In this document: positions 17,438 to 25,956 of the stretch, in pieces | How positions within the stretch are numbered: the stretch's first letter is position 1 | Layout: each line of letters starts with the position of its first letter | DNA from: JACCTU01 sp963798985 | GTDB taxonomy: Bacteria; Actinomycetota; Thermoleophilia; Gaiellales; Gaiellaceae | Assembly: GCA_963798985.1 (NCBI GenBank) | Contig: CAWCVL010000001.1 | Coordinates: 114,011 to 178,010 of the forward strand | Length of the DNA: 64,000 nucleotides | Direction: 5' to 3' | Translations under genes and position numbers: made by a program | Notes under the pieces: generated by a model | Told to the model about the DNA's origin: nothing | The model's database searches: none | What the model saw: the letters and a program-made list of their open reading frames with translations, nothing else

Positions 17438-18595
17438 ATGGCCCAGGGAGACAAGCCGTACCGCGTCTATCGCGGCGGCCGGACGAAGGGCAGGGTTCCG
17501 TTGGAGCGGCGCGTCGAGCAGACGCCTCGGCGCGACGGCGCCCGCCCGGACCGCCCGGTCACCCCCGCCCCCACCGGGCCGTCGGCCCCACGCCGCCGCC
17601 GCTGGCCCCGCCGCGTCGGGATCGCGGTTGTCGTGCTCCTGCTCCTGGTGGTCGTCTGGGCGTTCGCGAGCTACTTCGCGCTCGCGCGGGCGCTCGACGG
17701 CGCGAACCAGCGCCTCGGTCCCGTCGCGCTCGACGAGCAGAGCGGGCTGCTCATCTCGGATCCCTCGACCACGCTGCTCCTGGGAACCGACGCCGGCCCC
17801 GGTGCGGGGCGCGAAGGCGCCCAGCGCTCGGACTCGATCATGCTCGTTCGCACCGACCCGGACCGGGGCCGCACCTCCTTCCTGTCGATCCCGCGCGACC
17901 TCCGCGTCGACGTGCCGGGCCACGGCTTCGCGAAGATCAACGCCGCGTACCAGTTCGGTGGCCAGAACCTGGCCGTGCAGACGGTCAAGGCCTTCACCGG
18001 CCTGCAGGTCAACCACATGGTCGTGGTCGACTTCCAGAACTTCGAGCAGCTCATCGACGCGCTCGGCGGCGTCACGATCGACGTGCCGGAGCCGATCCTC
18101 TCGAACCGCTTCGACTGTCCGTTCGCGACGCAGGAGCGCTGCCAGCGGTGGAACGGATGGCGCTTCGCCGCCGGCGAGCAGACGATGAGCGGCCGCCGCG
18201 CGCTCGTCTACTCGCGCGTCCGCGAGAACCGACTCGACCCCGCCGAGAACGACCTGACGCGCGGCGAACGCCAGCAGGCGGTCGTCCGCGCGATCGGGGA
18301 CGAACTGACGAGCTTCTCGACGCTCGTCCGGATGCCCTTCCTCGCCGACGACCTGATCGCGCCGCTCGCGACCGACCTCTCGGCCGGGCAGTTCGCGCAG
18401 CTCGCGTGGGTCAAGGCCCGGTCGGGTGCGACGCTCAGGTGCCGGCTCGGCGGAACGCCGACCTCGATCGGGGGCGAGTCGTTCCTGATCGGCAGCGAGG
18501 AGAACCGGAACGTGATCCTGATGTTCCTGGGCGTCGCGGCGCCCCAGCCGCCACCGCCGGGCACCGGGCTCTTCGGCCCGGGCTGCGTCAGCTAG
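17438..18595 (+). CDS. LCP (LytR-CpsA-Psr) family cell-wall glycopolymer ligase
   Basis: Membrane-anchored phosphotransferase that attaches undecaprenyl-linked glycopolymers to peptidoglycan. The 385-aa protein has a basic, Pro-rich cytosolic N-terminus, a single membrane helix at about residues 60-80 and the LCP domain. Signature residues are visible in GTDAG, QRSDSIMLVRTD, SIPRDLRVD and KINAAYQFGG. The C-terminus is short, without a LytR_C domain. It is divergent from the ROK kinase; a TACGAT box lies 10 nt before ATG 17438. Confidence 0.92.
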   Translation: MAQGDKPYRVYRGGRTKGRVPLERRVEQTPRRDGARPDRPVTPAPTGPSAPRRRRWPRRVGIAVVVLLLLVVVWAFASYFALARALDGANQRLGPVALDEQSGLLISDPSTTLLLGTDAGPGAGREGAQRSDSIMLVRTDPDRGRTSFLSIPRDLRVDVPGHGFAKINAAYQFGGQNLAVQTVKAFTGLQVNHMVVVDFQNFEQLIDALGGVTIDVPEPILSNRFDCPFATQERCQRWNGWRFAAGEQTMSGRRALVYSRVRENRLDPAENDLTRGERQQAVVRAIGDELTSFSTLVRMPFLADDLIAPLATDLSAGQFAQLAWVKARSGATLRCRLGGTPTSIGGESFLIGSEENRNVILMFLGVAAPQPPPPGTGLFGPGCVS

Positions 18596-18882
18596 TCGCT
18601 GCTTTTCTTCTCCGACTTCGACTCGGACGTTGTCTCCGACTTCGATTCCGACGACTTCTCGCCGCCGCCGTCGCTCGACTCTTTCCCGCCGCCGCGCTTG
18701 CGCGAGCGGCCGTAGTCGGTCGAGTAGAACCCCGAGCCCTTGTAGTGGACCGCGACGGGGTAGAAGACACGTTCGACGGGCGCGGCACCGCACACTTCGC
18801 ACTTCTCTGGCGGTGGATCGTCCATCCGCTGGAAGACCTCGAACACGTGCCCGTTCGGGCAACGGTATTCGTAGATCGGCAC
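18592..18882 (-). CDS. FmdB-family zinc-ribbon protein
   Basis: A 96-aa putative regulatory zinc-ribbon protein. MPIYEYRCPNGHVFEVFQ gives the first metal pair (Cys and His) and CEVCG the second. The last 40 residues are a low-complexity Ser/Lys/Glu tail. Minus-strand TAATCT lies 6 nt before the GTG at 18882, so the mRNA may be leaderless. Its stop overlaps the end of the LCP gene on the other strand. Confidence 0.9.
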   Translation of the reverse strand: MPIYEYRCPNGHVFEVFQRMDDPPPEKCEVCGAAPVERVFYPVAVHYKGSGFYSTDYGRSRKRGGGKESSDGGGEKSSESKSETTSESKSEKKSSD

Positions 18883-18888
18883 CCGGCG

Positions 18889-18894
18889 AGATTA
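18889..18894 (-). promoter_or_regulatory. Putative -10 box (TAATCT), leaderless fmdB
   Basis: TAATCT on the minus strand, 6 nt upstream of GTG 18882. There is no ribosome-binding site between box and start. Confidence 0.45.
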
Positions 18895-18899
18895 GCAGC

Positions 18900-20551
18900 G
18901 TGTTCCGCCGGTACCGTCTCGTCGTGACACAGGTCGCGACGACTCCGAAGAGCACCGCCGGCACTGCTCGACTCGCGGTTCGGGAGGCCTGGTTCGGGTG
19001 GGGTGTCGCCGGCTGCATGCTCGCCGTCGCCACCTTTCTCTTTGCGCGCCTGACCGCGTGGCCGCCGCACGAGGACGAGACGCTCGCGCTGTTCGTCGGG
19101 AGGCAGCCGCTCGGCAGGCTGCTCGACATCGTGCTCGAAGAGCGGGGCGGCGCGCCGCTCCACTACCTTCTCGCCGCGGTCGCGGCGCACTCCGGCGGCG
19201 GGCTGACCGCACTCCGCCTCGGCTCGGCGCTCTTCGCGCTGGCGAGCCTCCCGCTCATCGCGCTCCTCGTGGCGCGGCTCGCCGGCCGCGCGGTCGGGCT
19301 GATCACGACCGTGCTCGTCTCTGCGAGCTGGGTCCTGCTGTTCCACGGCGTCTACGGCCGGATGTACAGCCTGTTCCTCTTCACGAGCGCGCTCTCGTAC
19401 CTCGCGTTGCTGTGGGCGCTCGACCGCGGCGGACCTTGGCGCTTCGGGCTCTGGGGGCTCGCCGCGATCGCGTGCATCGCGAGCCATCCGTACGGCGCGC
19501 TCGTGCTCGCCTCGCAGGGCCTGTACGTCCTGCTCGTGCGGCAACGTGTTCGCTCCGCCGTCGTCGCGTTTGCTGTGGTCGGGGTCCTCGGCACGCCCTT
19601 CTGGCTCGCCGATCTCCGCCTCGCCAACCGATTCGACGTCGGCGTGACCGGCACCGAGAGCGGGAAGCTCGGCTCTCCGCTGCCGGTGCTGCAGTACCTG
19701 AAGGACGTCGCCGGGGACTTCACCGCGGGCTGGTGGGTGCTGCTCGTGCCCATCCTGGCACTCGCCGTCTTCGGCGCGCGCGAGCTCTGGCGACAGAACC
19801 GCCGTGCGGCCTATCTGGTCGCGTGCGCCGTCGTGACCCCGACGCTTGCGCTACTCCTCGCACGGCTCGGGAGCTCCGCGTCTCCCGAGACGAGGCACCT
19901 GATCTTCGTGCTGCCGTTCTTCATGCTCCTGCTCGCGACCGCGCTCGTCTCGGTCGGCCGGCGCTACGGATCGCGCGGTCGCTGGCCTGCGCGGTCGCCG
20001 CGCTCGTCGTCGCGGAGGTCGGTTGGGCGTACGAGAAGACGCCGCAGCTCTTCACCGGCGACCCGTCGGCTCGAATCACGGCGCGCGAGGCGGCCGGCCG
20101 TTGGCTCGCTGCTACGAGCCGCCCCGACGACGTGTTCTTCGGCTACGAGCCCGTTTACCTCGAAGCGACGAACGTGGACCCCGACATCGCGCACATCGTC
20201 ATCCCGCGCGCCGACGCGAAGCTCGCGGCTGCCCGGCTGAACGCGCTCCCGCGACCGCTCGGCCGGGGAGTCTGGGTGTTCGATGCCTACGACACGAACA
20301 ACTGCACGTGCACGCGCGGCCTGACGATCGACGAGCGCCTACCCCGCGGACGGGCGCGCGACTACGAAGCGCGCGTGTTCGGCCCGTACCTCGTGCTCCG
20401 CACGCGTGAGGCGACGCGAACACCTGCGGAGTACCTCGACCGAGCGGCGCAGGTGATGGTCGTCGGCAAGTCGCTCTTCATCGGGGACGCGGACATCAAC
20501 TTCGTCACGGTGCGGCGCGCGGCCGACCGCCTGGGCCTCCTCGACTACTGA
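18900..20551 (+). CDS. Membrane glycosyltransferase (GT39/ArnT-like), frameshifted
   Basis: Polytopic glycosyltransferase that probably uses a polyprenyl-phosphate sugar donor. The first extracytoplasmic loop contains PPHEDETLALF, the acidic pair typical of PMT/ArnT enzymes. About ten hydrophobic helices follow and a soluble C-terminal domain of about 180 residues ends the protein. The frame shifts near 19970 (after VSVGRRYGS to ARSLACAVAALVVAEVGWAY) and stops at 20551. The start is GTG 18900 or GTG 18924. It is next to the LCP ligase, so a role in cell-envelope glycan assembly is plausible. Confidence 0.78.
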
Positions 20552-20742
20552 GCGCTGCGCTCCTCGAGCTCGACGATCTCCCGGTAACAGGGGGCGTCCT
20601 CGAACGCCGCCAGCCCGGCCGGCGTGATGCGGCGACGCTGCTTCGGCCGCAGCCGCCGTGCTGCCGCGATGGCAGCGGAGGCGCCGACGAGGCCTCCGAT
20701 CAGGAACGAGCGCGTTCGGCTGCGTCGCTCGTGCTCGTCCAT
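20545..20742 (-). CDS. Small hypothetical protein with one membrane segment
   Basis: A 65-aa basic protein with one short Gly/Ala-rich hydrophobic stretch (IGGLVGASAAIAAA) and a C-terminal region PAGLAAFEDAPCYREIVELEE. TACAAT lies exactly 6 nt before ATG 20742 on the minus strand, which supports it as expressed. It converges with the glycosyltransferase gene, overlapping it by 7 nt. No family recognised. Confidence 0.6.
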   Translation of the reverse strand: MDEHERRSRTRSFLIGGLVGASAAIAAARRLRPKQRRRITPAGLAAFEDAPCYREIVELEERSAQ

Positions 20743-20748
20743 GGGACG

Positions 20749-20754
20749 ATTGTA
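20749..20754 (-). promoter_or_regulatory. Putative -10 box (TACAAT), leaderless start at 20742
   Basis: Near-consensus TACAAT, 6 nt before ATG 20742 and in the 17-nt gap between this gene and the divergent PfkB kinase. Confidence 0.45.
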
Positions 20755-20759
20755 GGCCG

Positions 20760-21572
20760 ATGATCGTCTGTGCCCTCGGTGACCTCCTGCTCGACGTCGT
20801 CGTGAGACTCGACACAGAGCTCAACCTCGGCGCCGACGCGACCGCGCAGACGCGGACAGGTGCGGGCGGCCAGGCCGCGAACGTCGCCGCCTGGACGACC
20901 GAGCTCGGAGGGAAGGGCCGCCTCGTTGCGAAGCGCGCGACCGACGCGGCCGGCGAGCTCGTCGCGCAGGAGCTCGCCGCCCACGGCGTCGAGGTGTTCG
21001 GCCCCGCGGTGGAGGGCCACAACGGCGTCGTCGTCTCGCTCGTCGCGCCAAGCGGCGAGCGCTCGATGGCCTCCGACCGCGGCGTCGCGCCGCAGCTTCG
21101 GGCAGATGAGTTGGAGATGCGCTGGCTCGGCGGTGCCGATTGGCTGCACGTGACGGGCTACGCGCTCTTCCGCTCGCCGATCGACGAGGCGGCCGCGAAG
21201 GCCGCGGGCGCGGTGCGCGGGCAGGGCGGCCGGATCAGCGTCGACCTCTCGTCGTGGAGCATGATCCGCGAGTTCGGCGCGGAGAAGCTCGTGCGGCGCC
21301 TCGAGCTGCTCGCGCCGGATGTGATCTTCGGCAACGCCGAAGAGCTCGCCGAGATCGGCGGGACGTTTCCCTCGCAGGAATGGGTGCTGAAGCTCGGTCC
21401 CGAGGGGATCGAGCTCTCCGACGGGCGGACGTTGCCCGCTCCAGAAGCGGACGTCGTCGACACCACAGGTGCCGGCGACGCGCTCGCGGCGGGCTACCTC
21501 GTCGGAGGCGCGGAGCTCGGGCTCGAAGCGGCGGCCCGCTGCGTCGCGACACTGGGGACCATGCCGTGGTGA
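20760..21572 (+). CDS. PfkB-family kinase, probable pseudouridine kinase
   Basis: Ribokinase-fold sugar kinase, 270 aa. The N-terminal glycine pair is in AGGQAANVAAWTTELGG and the C-terminal signature with catalytic base is DTTGAGDALAAG. The pathway assignment rests on context: two genes downstream lies pseudouridine-5'-phosphate glycosidase, the enzyme that acts on its expected product. Pseudouridine kinase plus psuG is a known catabolic pair. The GNAT start overlaps its stop. Specificity cannot be seen in the sequence alone; another nucleoside or sugar is possible. Confidence 0.8.
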   Translation: MIVCALGDLLLDVVVRLDTELNLGADATAQTRTGAGGQAANVAAWTTELGGKGRLVAKRATDAAGELVAQELAAHGVEVFGPAVEGHNGVVVSLVAPSGERSMASDRGVAPQLRADELEMRWLGGADWLHVTGYALFRSPIDEAAAKAAGAVRGQGGRISVDLSSWSMIREFGAEKLVRRLELLAPDVIFGNAEELAEIGGTFPSQEWVLKLGPEGIELSDGRTLPAPEADVVDTTGAGDALAAGYLVGGAELGLEAAARCVATLGTMPW

Positions 21573-22000
21573 GGGCGATCGCCCCGCTCGGCCCTGACGA
21601 GCGGGCGCAGCTGGACGGCTGGCGCTATGACCCGCCGTACGAGTTCTACGACGGCGAGGACGATCCCGTCCAGAACCCCGAGCGCTTCTTCGTCGTGCGA
21701 GACGGCGACGAGCTCGTCGGGTTCTACTACTTCGACGCGCGGGAGGACACCGTCGAGATCGGCCTCGGTCTTCGTCCCGACCTGACCGGAAAGGGGCTCG
21801 GCCTCCAGTTCTTCCTCGACGGCGTCGCGTTCGCGCACGAAAGGTTTCCCGGCCGCCGCGTGACGCTGAACGTCGCCGCGTTCAACGAGCGCGCGATCAC
21901 GGTGTACGAGCGCGCCGGGTTCCGGCGAACGGGTGGGCACGTGCGAACGTTCGAGCGCTGGGGCGAGGTGCCGTTCGTCGAGATGGAGGAGGAGCGGTGA
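21569..22000 (+). CDS. GNAT-family N-acetyltransferase
   Basis: A 143-aa acetyltransferase. The acetyl-CoA binding motif appears as LRPDLTGKGLGLQFFLDG, followed by a conserved NVAAFNERAITVYERAGF block typical of RimI-like GNATs. The start GTG 21569 overlaps the kinase stop (GTG 21566 also possible), and its TGA overlaps the psuG GTG. It is therefore translationally embedded in the pseudouridine set. The acceptor is unknown. Confidence 0.85.
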   Translation: MRAIAPLGPDERAQLDGWRYDPPYEFYDGEDDPVQNPERFFVVRDGDELVGFYYFDAREDTVEIGLGLRPDLTGKGLGLQFFLDGVAFAHERFPGRRVTLNVAAFNERAITVYERAGFRRTGGHVRTFERWGEVPFVEMEEER

Positions 22001-22882
22001 TCAGGCTCTCCGACGAGGTGCGGAGCGCGCTCGACGAAGGCGCGAGCGGTCGTCGCGCTCGAGACGACGCTGATCGCGCACGGCTTCCCGCCCGGCGAGG
22101 GGGTCGCAGTCGGGCTCGACAGCGAGCAGCGCGTGCGGCAGGCCGGCGCGACGCCGGCGACGATCGGCGTGCTCGACGGAGAGGTGCGCGTCGGCCTCGA
22201 CGAGCAGGAGCTCGAGCGCTTCGGTCGCGACCGCGCGCAAGCTCGGGCCGCGCGACGTCGCCGCTGCCGTCGCGCAACGCGCCGTCGGTGCGACGACCGT
22301 CGGCGGGACGCTCGCGGTGGCGCGCGACGGTCGGGCTCCGCTTCATGGGCACCGGCGGGATCGGCGGAGTGCACCGCGGCTGGACGGAGCGGCCCGACGT
22401 CTCCTCGGACCTCGGCGAGCTCGCGCGGACGCAGGTCGTCGTCGTCGCGTCGGGCGCGAAGTCGATCCTCGACGTGCCGGCGACGGCAGAGGCGCTCGAG
22501 ACGCTCGGTGTCCCCACGCTCGGCTACCGCACGGACACGCTGCCGCTCTTCTACGCGGCGGATGGCGGGCCGCCGGTCTCCGCTCGCGTCGAGTCCGCGG
22601 AGGAGGCGGCGGAGATCGCGCGCGCCCACTGGGAGCTCGGCGGCGCGGGCGTCCTCGTCGGCAACCCGCCGGCGCAGAGCCTCGACGACGTCGAGGGGCT
22701 GATCGAGCAGGCGCTCGCGGAGGCCGCGGCGCGAGGGCGTCGGCGGCCAGGGCGTGACGCCGTTCGTGCTCTCGTGGCTGCACCGCGAGAGCGGCGGGCG
22801 AACGCTCGCGGCGAACCGAGCGCTGGTTGCGGACAACGCGGGCTTGGCAGCCGAGATCGCGCTGGCGACAATGCAGAGGTGA
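21997..22882 (+). CDS. psuG: Pseudouridine-5'-phosphate glycosidase PsuG, four frameshifts
   Basis: Cleaves pseudouridine 5'-phosphate to uracil and ribose 5-phosphate. The family is recognised piecewise in three frames: LSDEVRSALDEG, VVALETTLIAHGFPPGEGV, ATIGVLDGEVRVGL, VGATTVGGTLAVA, FMGTGGIGGVHRG, VVVASGAKSILDVPAT, VLVGNPPAQSL and GVTPFVLSWLHRESGGRT. Frame changes fall near 22043, 22228, 22325 and 22740, mostly at G/C runs. Corrected length is about 295 aa, which is normal. All conserved blocks survive, so sequence error is more likely than decay. GTG start at 21997 overlaps the GNAT stop. Confidence 0.82.
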
Positions 22883-23307
22883 GATTGCTCCTCGTCCTGC
22901 CGCTCGTCGTGGCCGTCGGCGGGGCGACGCCGCTCCCCGGGCTTCCGGGCTACACCGCGGGCTACGCGAGCTGGACGAAGCTGAACTCGAAGCCGATCCC
23001 CCGCCGCGCGGTCGACGCGCACAGCTCGATCAAGAACGTCTACGCCTCGAAGTTGCCACGTGCCGGTCGCTATCCCGTCGGAACGGTGATCGTCAAGGAA
23101 GGGCGACAGCGCCCGGGCGCCGCGGTCACCCTGATCGCCGTGATGCGGAAGCTCCGCGCTACGGGGCCGCACAACGGCTGGCAGATGATCGAGTGGACCC
23201 GCGCTTCCGGAAGCGCCCGCTTCAGCGAGCTCGCGCGCGGGCAGGTCTGCACGTCCTGCCACTTCCAGGCGCGCAGGACCGACTACGTGTTCACGAAGCC
23301 GCGCTGA
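22879..23307 (+). CDS. Cytochrome P460-like secreted haem protein
   Basis: A 142-aa exported protein with a short signal (VRLLLVLPLVVAVGGATP) and one c-type haem site, CTSCH, near residue 128. The body (YASWTKLNSKPIP, YPVGTVIVKEGR) matches the cytochrome P460 fold, whose members act on small redox substrates or are of unknown role. GTG 22879 overlaps the psuG stop, so it is part of the same transcript. No link to pseudouridine catabolism is known to me. Confidence 0.75.
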   Translation: MRLLLVLPLVVAVGGATPLPGLPGYTAGYASWTKLNSKPIPRRAVDAHSSIKNVYASKLPRAGRYPVGTVIVKEGRQRPGAAVTLIAVMRKLRATGPHNGWQMIEWTRASGSARFSELARGQVCTSCHFQARRTDYVFTKPR

Positions 23308-23592
23308 CTACTCGAGCGCGGCGAGCAGCTCGTCGATCGTCAGCGCCGGCAGCGTCTCGATCTTCGTCGAGCCGCGCGCGCCGAGCGAGACGCTGACACG
23401 CGCCACCGTCGCGAGGTCTGGAGCCTCGACGACGCTGACGAAGTCCCACTCGCCGAGCGTCGCCCACTGGTGGAGAACCTTCGCGCCGAGCTCCTCGACG
23501 TCCTTGTTCACCTCGCGGAGCCGGTCCGGGTTCGACTTGAGCGTCTGGACGCCTTGCGTGCTGAGCGTGGAAAGCAGGATGTAGGTCGCCAT
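23308..23592 (-). CDS. GYD-domain protein
   Basis: A 94-aa dimeric alpha-beta barrel type protein (MATYILLSTLSTQGVQTLK, then LGEWDFVSVVEAPD). GYD-domain proteins are common in actinobacteria and have no settled function. TAGGCT lies 6 nt before ATG 23592, so the message is probably leaderless. It converges end to end with the P460 gene. Confidence 0.88.
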   Translation of the reverse strand: MATYILLSTLSTQGVQTLKSNPDRLREVNKDVEELGAKVLHQWATLGEWDFVSVVEAPDLATVARVSVSLGARGSTKIETLPALTIDELLAALE

Positions 23593-23598
23593 GCGTTG

Positions 23599-23604
23599 AG
23601 CCTA
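23599..23604 (-). promoter_or_regulatory. Putative -10 box (TAGGCT), leaderless GYD gene
   Basis: TAGGCT with a 6-nt gap before ATG 23592. It overlaps the TAG stop of the upstream oxidase gene. Confidence 0.45.
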
Positions 23605-24220
23605 ACGCGGGATGACTTCGCGTGCCGGGTCGTTCGCAGGGTCGTTCTCCGGCAGCGCGTCGTGGGCCCACTCGCTCTGCTTCCAGGCCGGGACCGGCGT
23701 CTCGCAGTCGGTCTTCGGCACGAAGCGCGAGCGCTTCACGAGGCGGTACTCGTGGATGTAGCGCGGGCAGTTCGGGAAGACCTCCGTCGCCTCGCACCCG
23801 CATCACGAACTGCGCCTCCGGCCAGTCGGCGCGGAGCGGGTCCTCGAGGTCGACCGAGGCGACGCCGTTCAGGCGCAGCCGCTTGCGGCCCTCGAAGTCG
23901 ATGAAGAGCAAGCCGACGTTCGCGTTCACGAGCGCGTTCCCCATCGAGAGATACATGCCGTTCCCGTCGTAGCTCGGGAAGGCGATCGTTCGCTCGTCGA
24001 GCACGCGGACGAAGCCCGGCTCTCCGCCCTTGTACGAGCACTGCGGCTTCCCGTCGGCGTCGGCGGTCGCGAGGAAGAACATGTCGCGCGCCTCGATGAA
24101 CGCGCGGTCGTCGTCGTCGATCGTCTCGCTGACGATCCGCTCCTCGATCCGGTCCGCGAGCCGACGCGTGTCGAACCGGTCCTGCAGCTCTCGGCTACCG
24201 CCGTGGTACACGCTTCGCAT
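23602..24220 (-). CDS. Pyridoxamine 5'-phosphate oxidase-like flavoprotein, frameshifted
   Basis: PNPOx-like split-barrel protein. The first 145 residues read in one frame (FIEARDMFFLATADADGKP, GFVRVLDERTIAFPSYDGNG, NVGLLFIDFEGRKRLRLNG). Near 23797 the frame shifts to EATEVFPNCPRYIHEYRLVK and ends at a TAG at 23602. The NCPRYIH motif is typical of the HugZ/PNPOx-like actinobacterial proteins. Repaired length is about 206 aa. ATG 24220 lies inside the 3' end of the upstream membrane gene. Flavin binding is expected; the substrate is unknown. Confidence 0.75.
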
Positions 24221-24840
24221 TGTCGCGCGCTTCCTGGTCGAAGTACAGGAGCGCGGCGCCGAGGAAGAGGAGCGGCGAGACGACGAGGCTGGCGACGAAC
24301 GACGCGATCGCCAGCGTCTGGTCGCTCGTTCCCCGCAGGAGGAAGAAGAGGCCGCTCTGCGTGAGGAAGACCAGGATCGCGAGCGTCGCCAGCGACCCGA
24401 GCGCGTGGACGAAGTCCGCGCGGGCGAGCCTGTAGGCGCGCAGGAACGCGAAGCCGAACCCGACCCGTTCCAAGCGCAAGGACCGGGACGATCAGCCCGA
24501 GCGCGGCGAGCCAGGCGAGCCCGGGCAGGATGAAGAAGGCGACGAGGAACGGAAACGGCAGGAAGACGAGCAGCCCGCCGAGGAGCGGCTGCCAGACCCG
24601 AACCGGCCGCTCGGCGGCGAGCGCGACGGCTCCGAGGTACGACGCGCTGAGCAGCACGCCGCCCGCCACGGGCACGACGACGAGCAGCACGGTCTCGTCG
24701 AGCGTGCGCGCGAGCAGGTTCAGGATCGACGGCGGGATCCCGAGCGCGAGCGAGGGCCAGAAGCGCCGGCCGTACAGCCGCATCGACTCGGCGACGAGCT
24801 GGCCGACGGTGCGCTCGGCGGGCGGAAGCGGCGGCGGCAA
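24195..24840 (-). CDS. Multi-pass membrane protein, frameshifted
   Basis: A protein of about 214 residues with a cytosolic N-terminus (VGQLVAESMRLYGRRFWPSL) and some five or six hydrophobic segments. The frame changes near 24475, from VPVLALG to RVGFGFAFLRAYRLARADF, and ends at 24195 after KRVPRR. The sum of both pieces, 646 nt, implies one extra base. The layout resembles glycerophosphoryl-diester-phosphodiesterase-like membrane domains, but I cannot name the family. Start TTG 24840 is uncertain. Confidence 0.6.
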
Positions 24841-24866
24841 GGCGGCGAGGGCACGGTGCGGGACGC

Positions 24867-24872
24867 TACCGT
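24867..24872 (+). promoter_or_regulatory. Putative -10 box (TACCGT), leaderless cupin gene
   Basis: TACCGT, 6 nt before GTG 24879, with no Shine-Dalgarno sequence. Confidence 0.4.
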
Positions 24873-24878
24873 GCGCCC

Positions 24879-25253
24879 GTGGGCTACACCGTCTTCTCGC
24901 CCGACACGAACGACTGGCAGGAGCGCGACGACGGCTCGGGCCGGCGCGTCGCGCGCTTCTCCGACTCGATGACGCAGGCGCGCGCGAACCTCTGGCGCTA
25001 TCCGTCCGGCGCGCGCGGGAAGCGCCACGCCGACCACGTGCAGGAGGAGACGTTCGTGATCGTCGCCGGAACGCCGTCGATGTTCCTCGGCGATCCGCCC
25101 GAGCGCGTCGACCTGTCCCCGGGCTCGGTGGTCGTCGTTCAGCCGGGCACGCCGCTGCAGATCCGAAACGACGGGGCCGACGAGGCGATGCTCTTCATCG
25201 TCGGCGCGCCGCCGGAGCAGGGCGGCATCGACACGTACCCCGACGTCGACTGA
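24879..25253 (+). CDS. Cupin-domain protein
   Basis: A 124-aa single-domain cupin. Motif 1 is seen in GKRHADHVQEETFVIVAGT, with His and Glu metal ligands, and motif 2 in GSVVVVQPGTPLQIRN. The fold is the conserved beta barrel used by many small enzymes and sensors, and no partner gene defines its job. It starts at GTG 24879 behind a TACCGT box. Confidence 0.85.
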   Translation: MGYTVFSPDTNDWQERDDGSGRRVARFSDSMTQARANLWRYPSGARGKRHADHVQEETFVIVAGTPSMFLGDPPERVDLSPGSVVVVQPGTPLQIRNDGADEAMLFIVGAPPEQGGIDTYPDVD

Positions 25254-25257
25254 CGAC

Positions 25258-25512
25258 CTAGCCGAGAGCCTCGACGATCCGGACGCCCGAGAGCGCCGCC
25301 CGGCGGCTGAGCTCGGCGACGGCATCGGCCGAGGAGCTCTCCACGATGTGAAAACAGAGCTCGTCGCCTGGGACGGCGAGCGAGCGCAGGTACTGGACCC
25401 ACACACCTTCGCTCCGCAGCTCGGCGGCCACGACACGGAGGCGCCGCGCGGCTTCCGAGAGCCGCGCGGCGCCCGGCCGCGGCACATACAGCTCGACGAG
25501 GAACGTCGGCAC
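25258..25512 (-). CDS. Small ferredoxin-fold protein (DUF4242-like)
   Basis: An 84-aa protein, MPTFLVELYVPRPG followed by GVWVQYLRSLAVPGDELCF. The pattern resembles the DUF4242 (SCO4226-like) group of small ferredoxin-fold proteins. That assignment is by eye and tentative. Its end converges with the cupin gene, 4 nt apart. Confidence 0.6.
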   Translation of the reverse strand: MPTFLVELYVPRPGAARLSEAARRLRVVAAELRSEGVWVQYLRSLAVPGDELCFHIVESSSADAVAELSRRAALSGVRIVEALG

Positions 25513-25521
25513 GTGCTCCCG

Positions 25522-25863
25522 CTACGACGCCGCGAGGCGGCGCCGGCCGCGGACGGCGACGAGGCCGGCCGCCGCGAGCAAGGACAGGATCACACCGCTG
25601 GCCGCACCGGCGACGCTCCAGTCGAATCCGCCGCGCGAGGACGTCTCGGTGGAGACCGGCAGCGAGCCCTGGGGGGCCGAGCGCGTGCCGTTGTCCGGAT
25701 GCGAGGCGGAGCCGGAGCTCGTCTTCAGCTGCGGCTGGTAGCCGTCCGGCTGCACGGCCTGCGCCGGAGCCCTGTGGCCCTGCGGCGGATCCGCGGACGC
25801 AGGAACGGCAAGGGCGAGCGCAGCGGCGGCGGCTGCGAGTGTGGTGATCGTGCGCTTCTTCAT
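25522..25863 (-). CDS. Secreted, C-terminally anchored small protein
   Basis: A 113-aa protein with a clear signal peptide (AAAAALALAVPASA), a polar Ser/Pro/Gln-rich middle and a C-terminal membrane helix (VAGAASGVILSLLAAAGLVA) with an RGRRR stop-transfer. GGGAGG precedes ATG 25863. No LPXTG motif is visible. Function unknown; probably exposed on the cell surface. Confidence 0.7.
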   Translation of the reverse strand: MKKRTITTLAAAAAALALAVPASADPPQGHRAPAQAVQPDGYQPQLKTSSGSASHPDNGTRSAPQGSLPVSTETSSRGGFDWSVAGAASGVILSLLAAAGLVAVRGRRRLAAS

Positions 25864-25956
25864 CGTGACCTCCCGGTCTGAGTTGACGCGTCCAAGCGTG
25901 CATCCCCACGGTCCGCGCGGAAACGATGAAAACCCTGGACTTTGGCGGCCCCCTCC

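Noticed and set aside
15683..19129. One 1148-aa protein on the minus strand
   Set aside because: It joins rsmI with the frameshifted ROK kinase and antisense of the LCP and glycosyltransferase genes. Only the rsmI and kinase parts are real.
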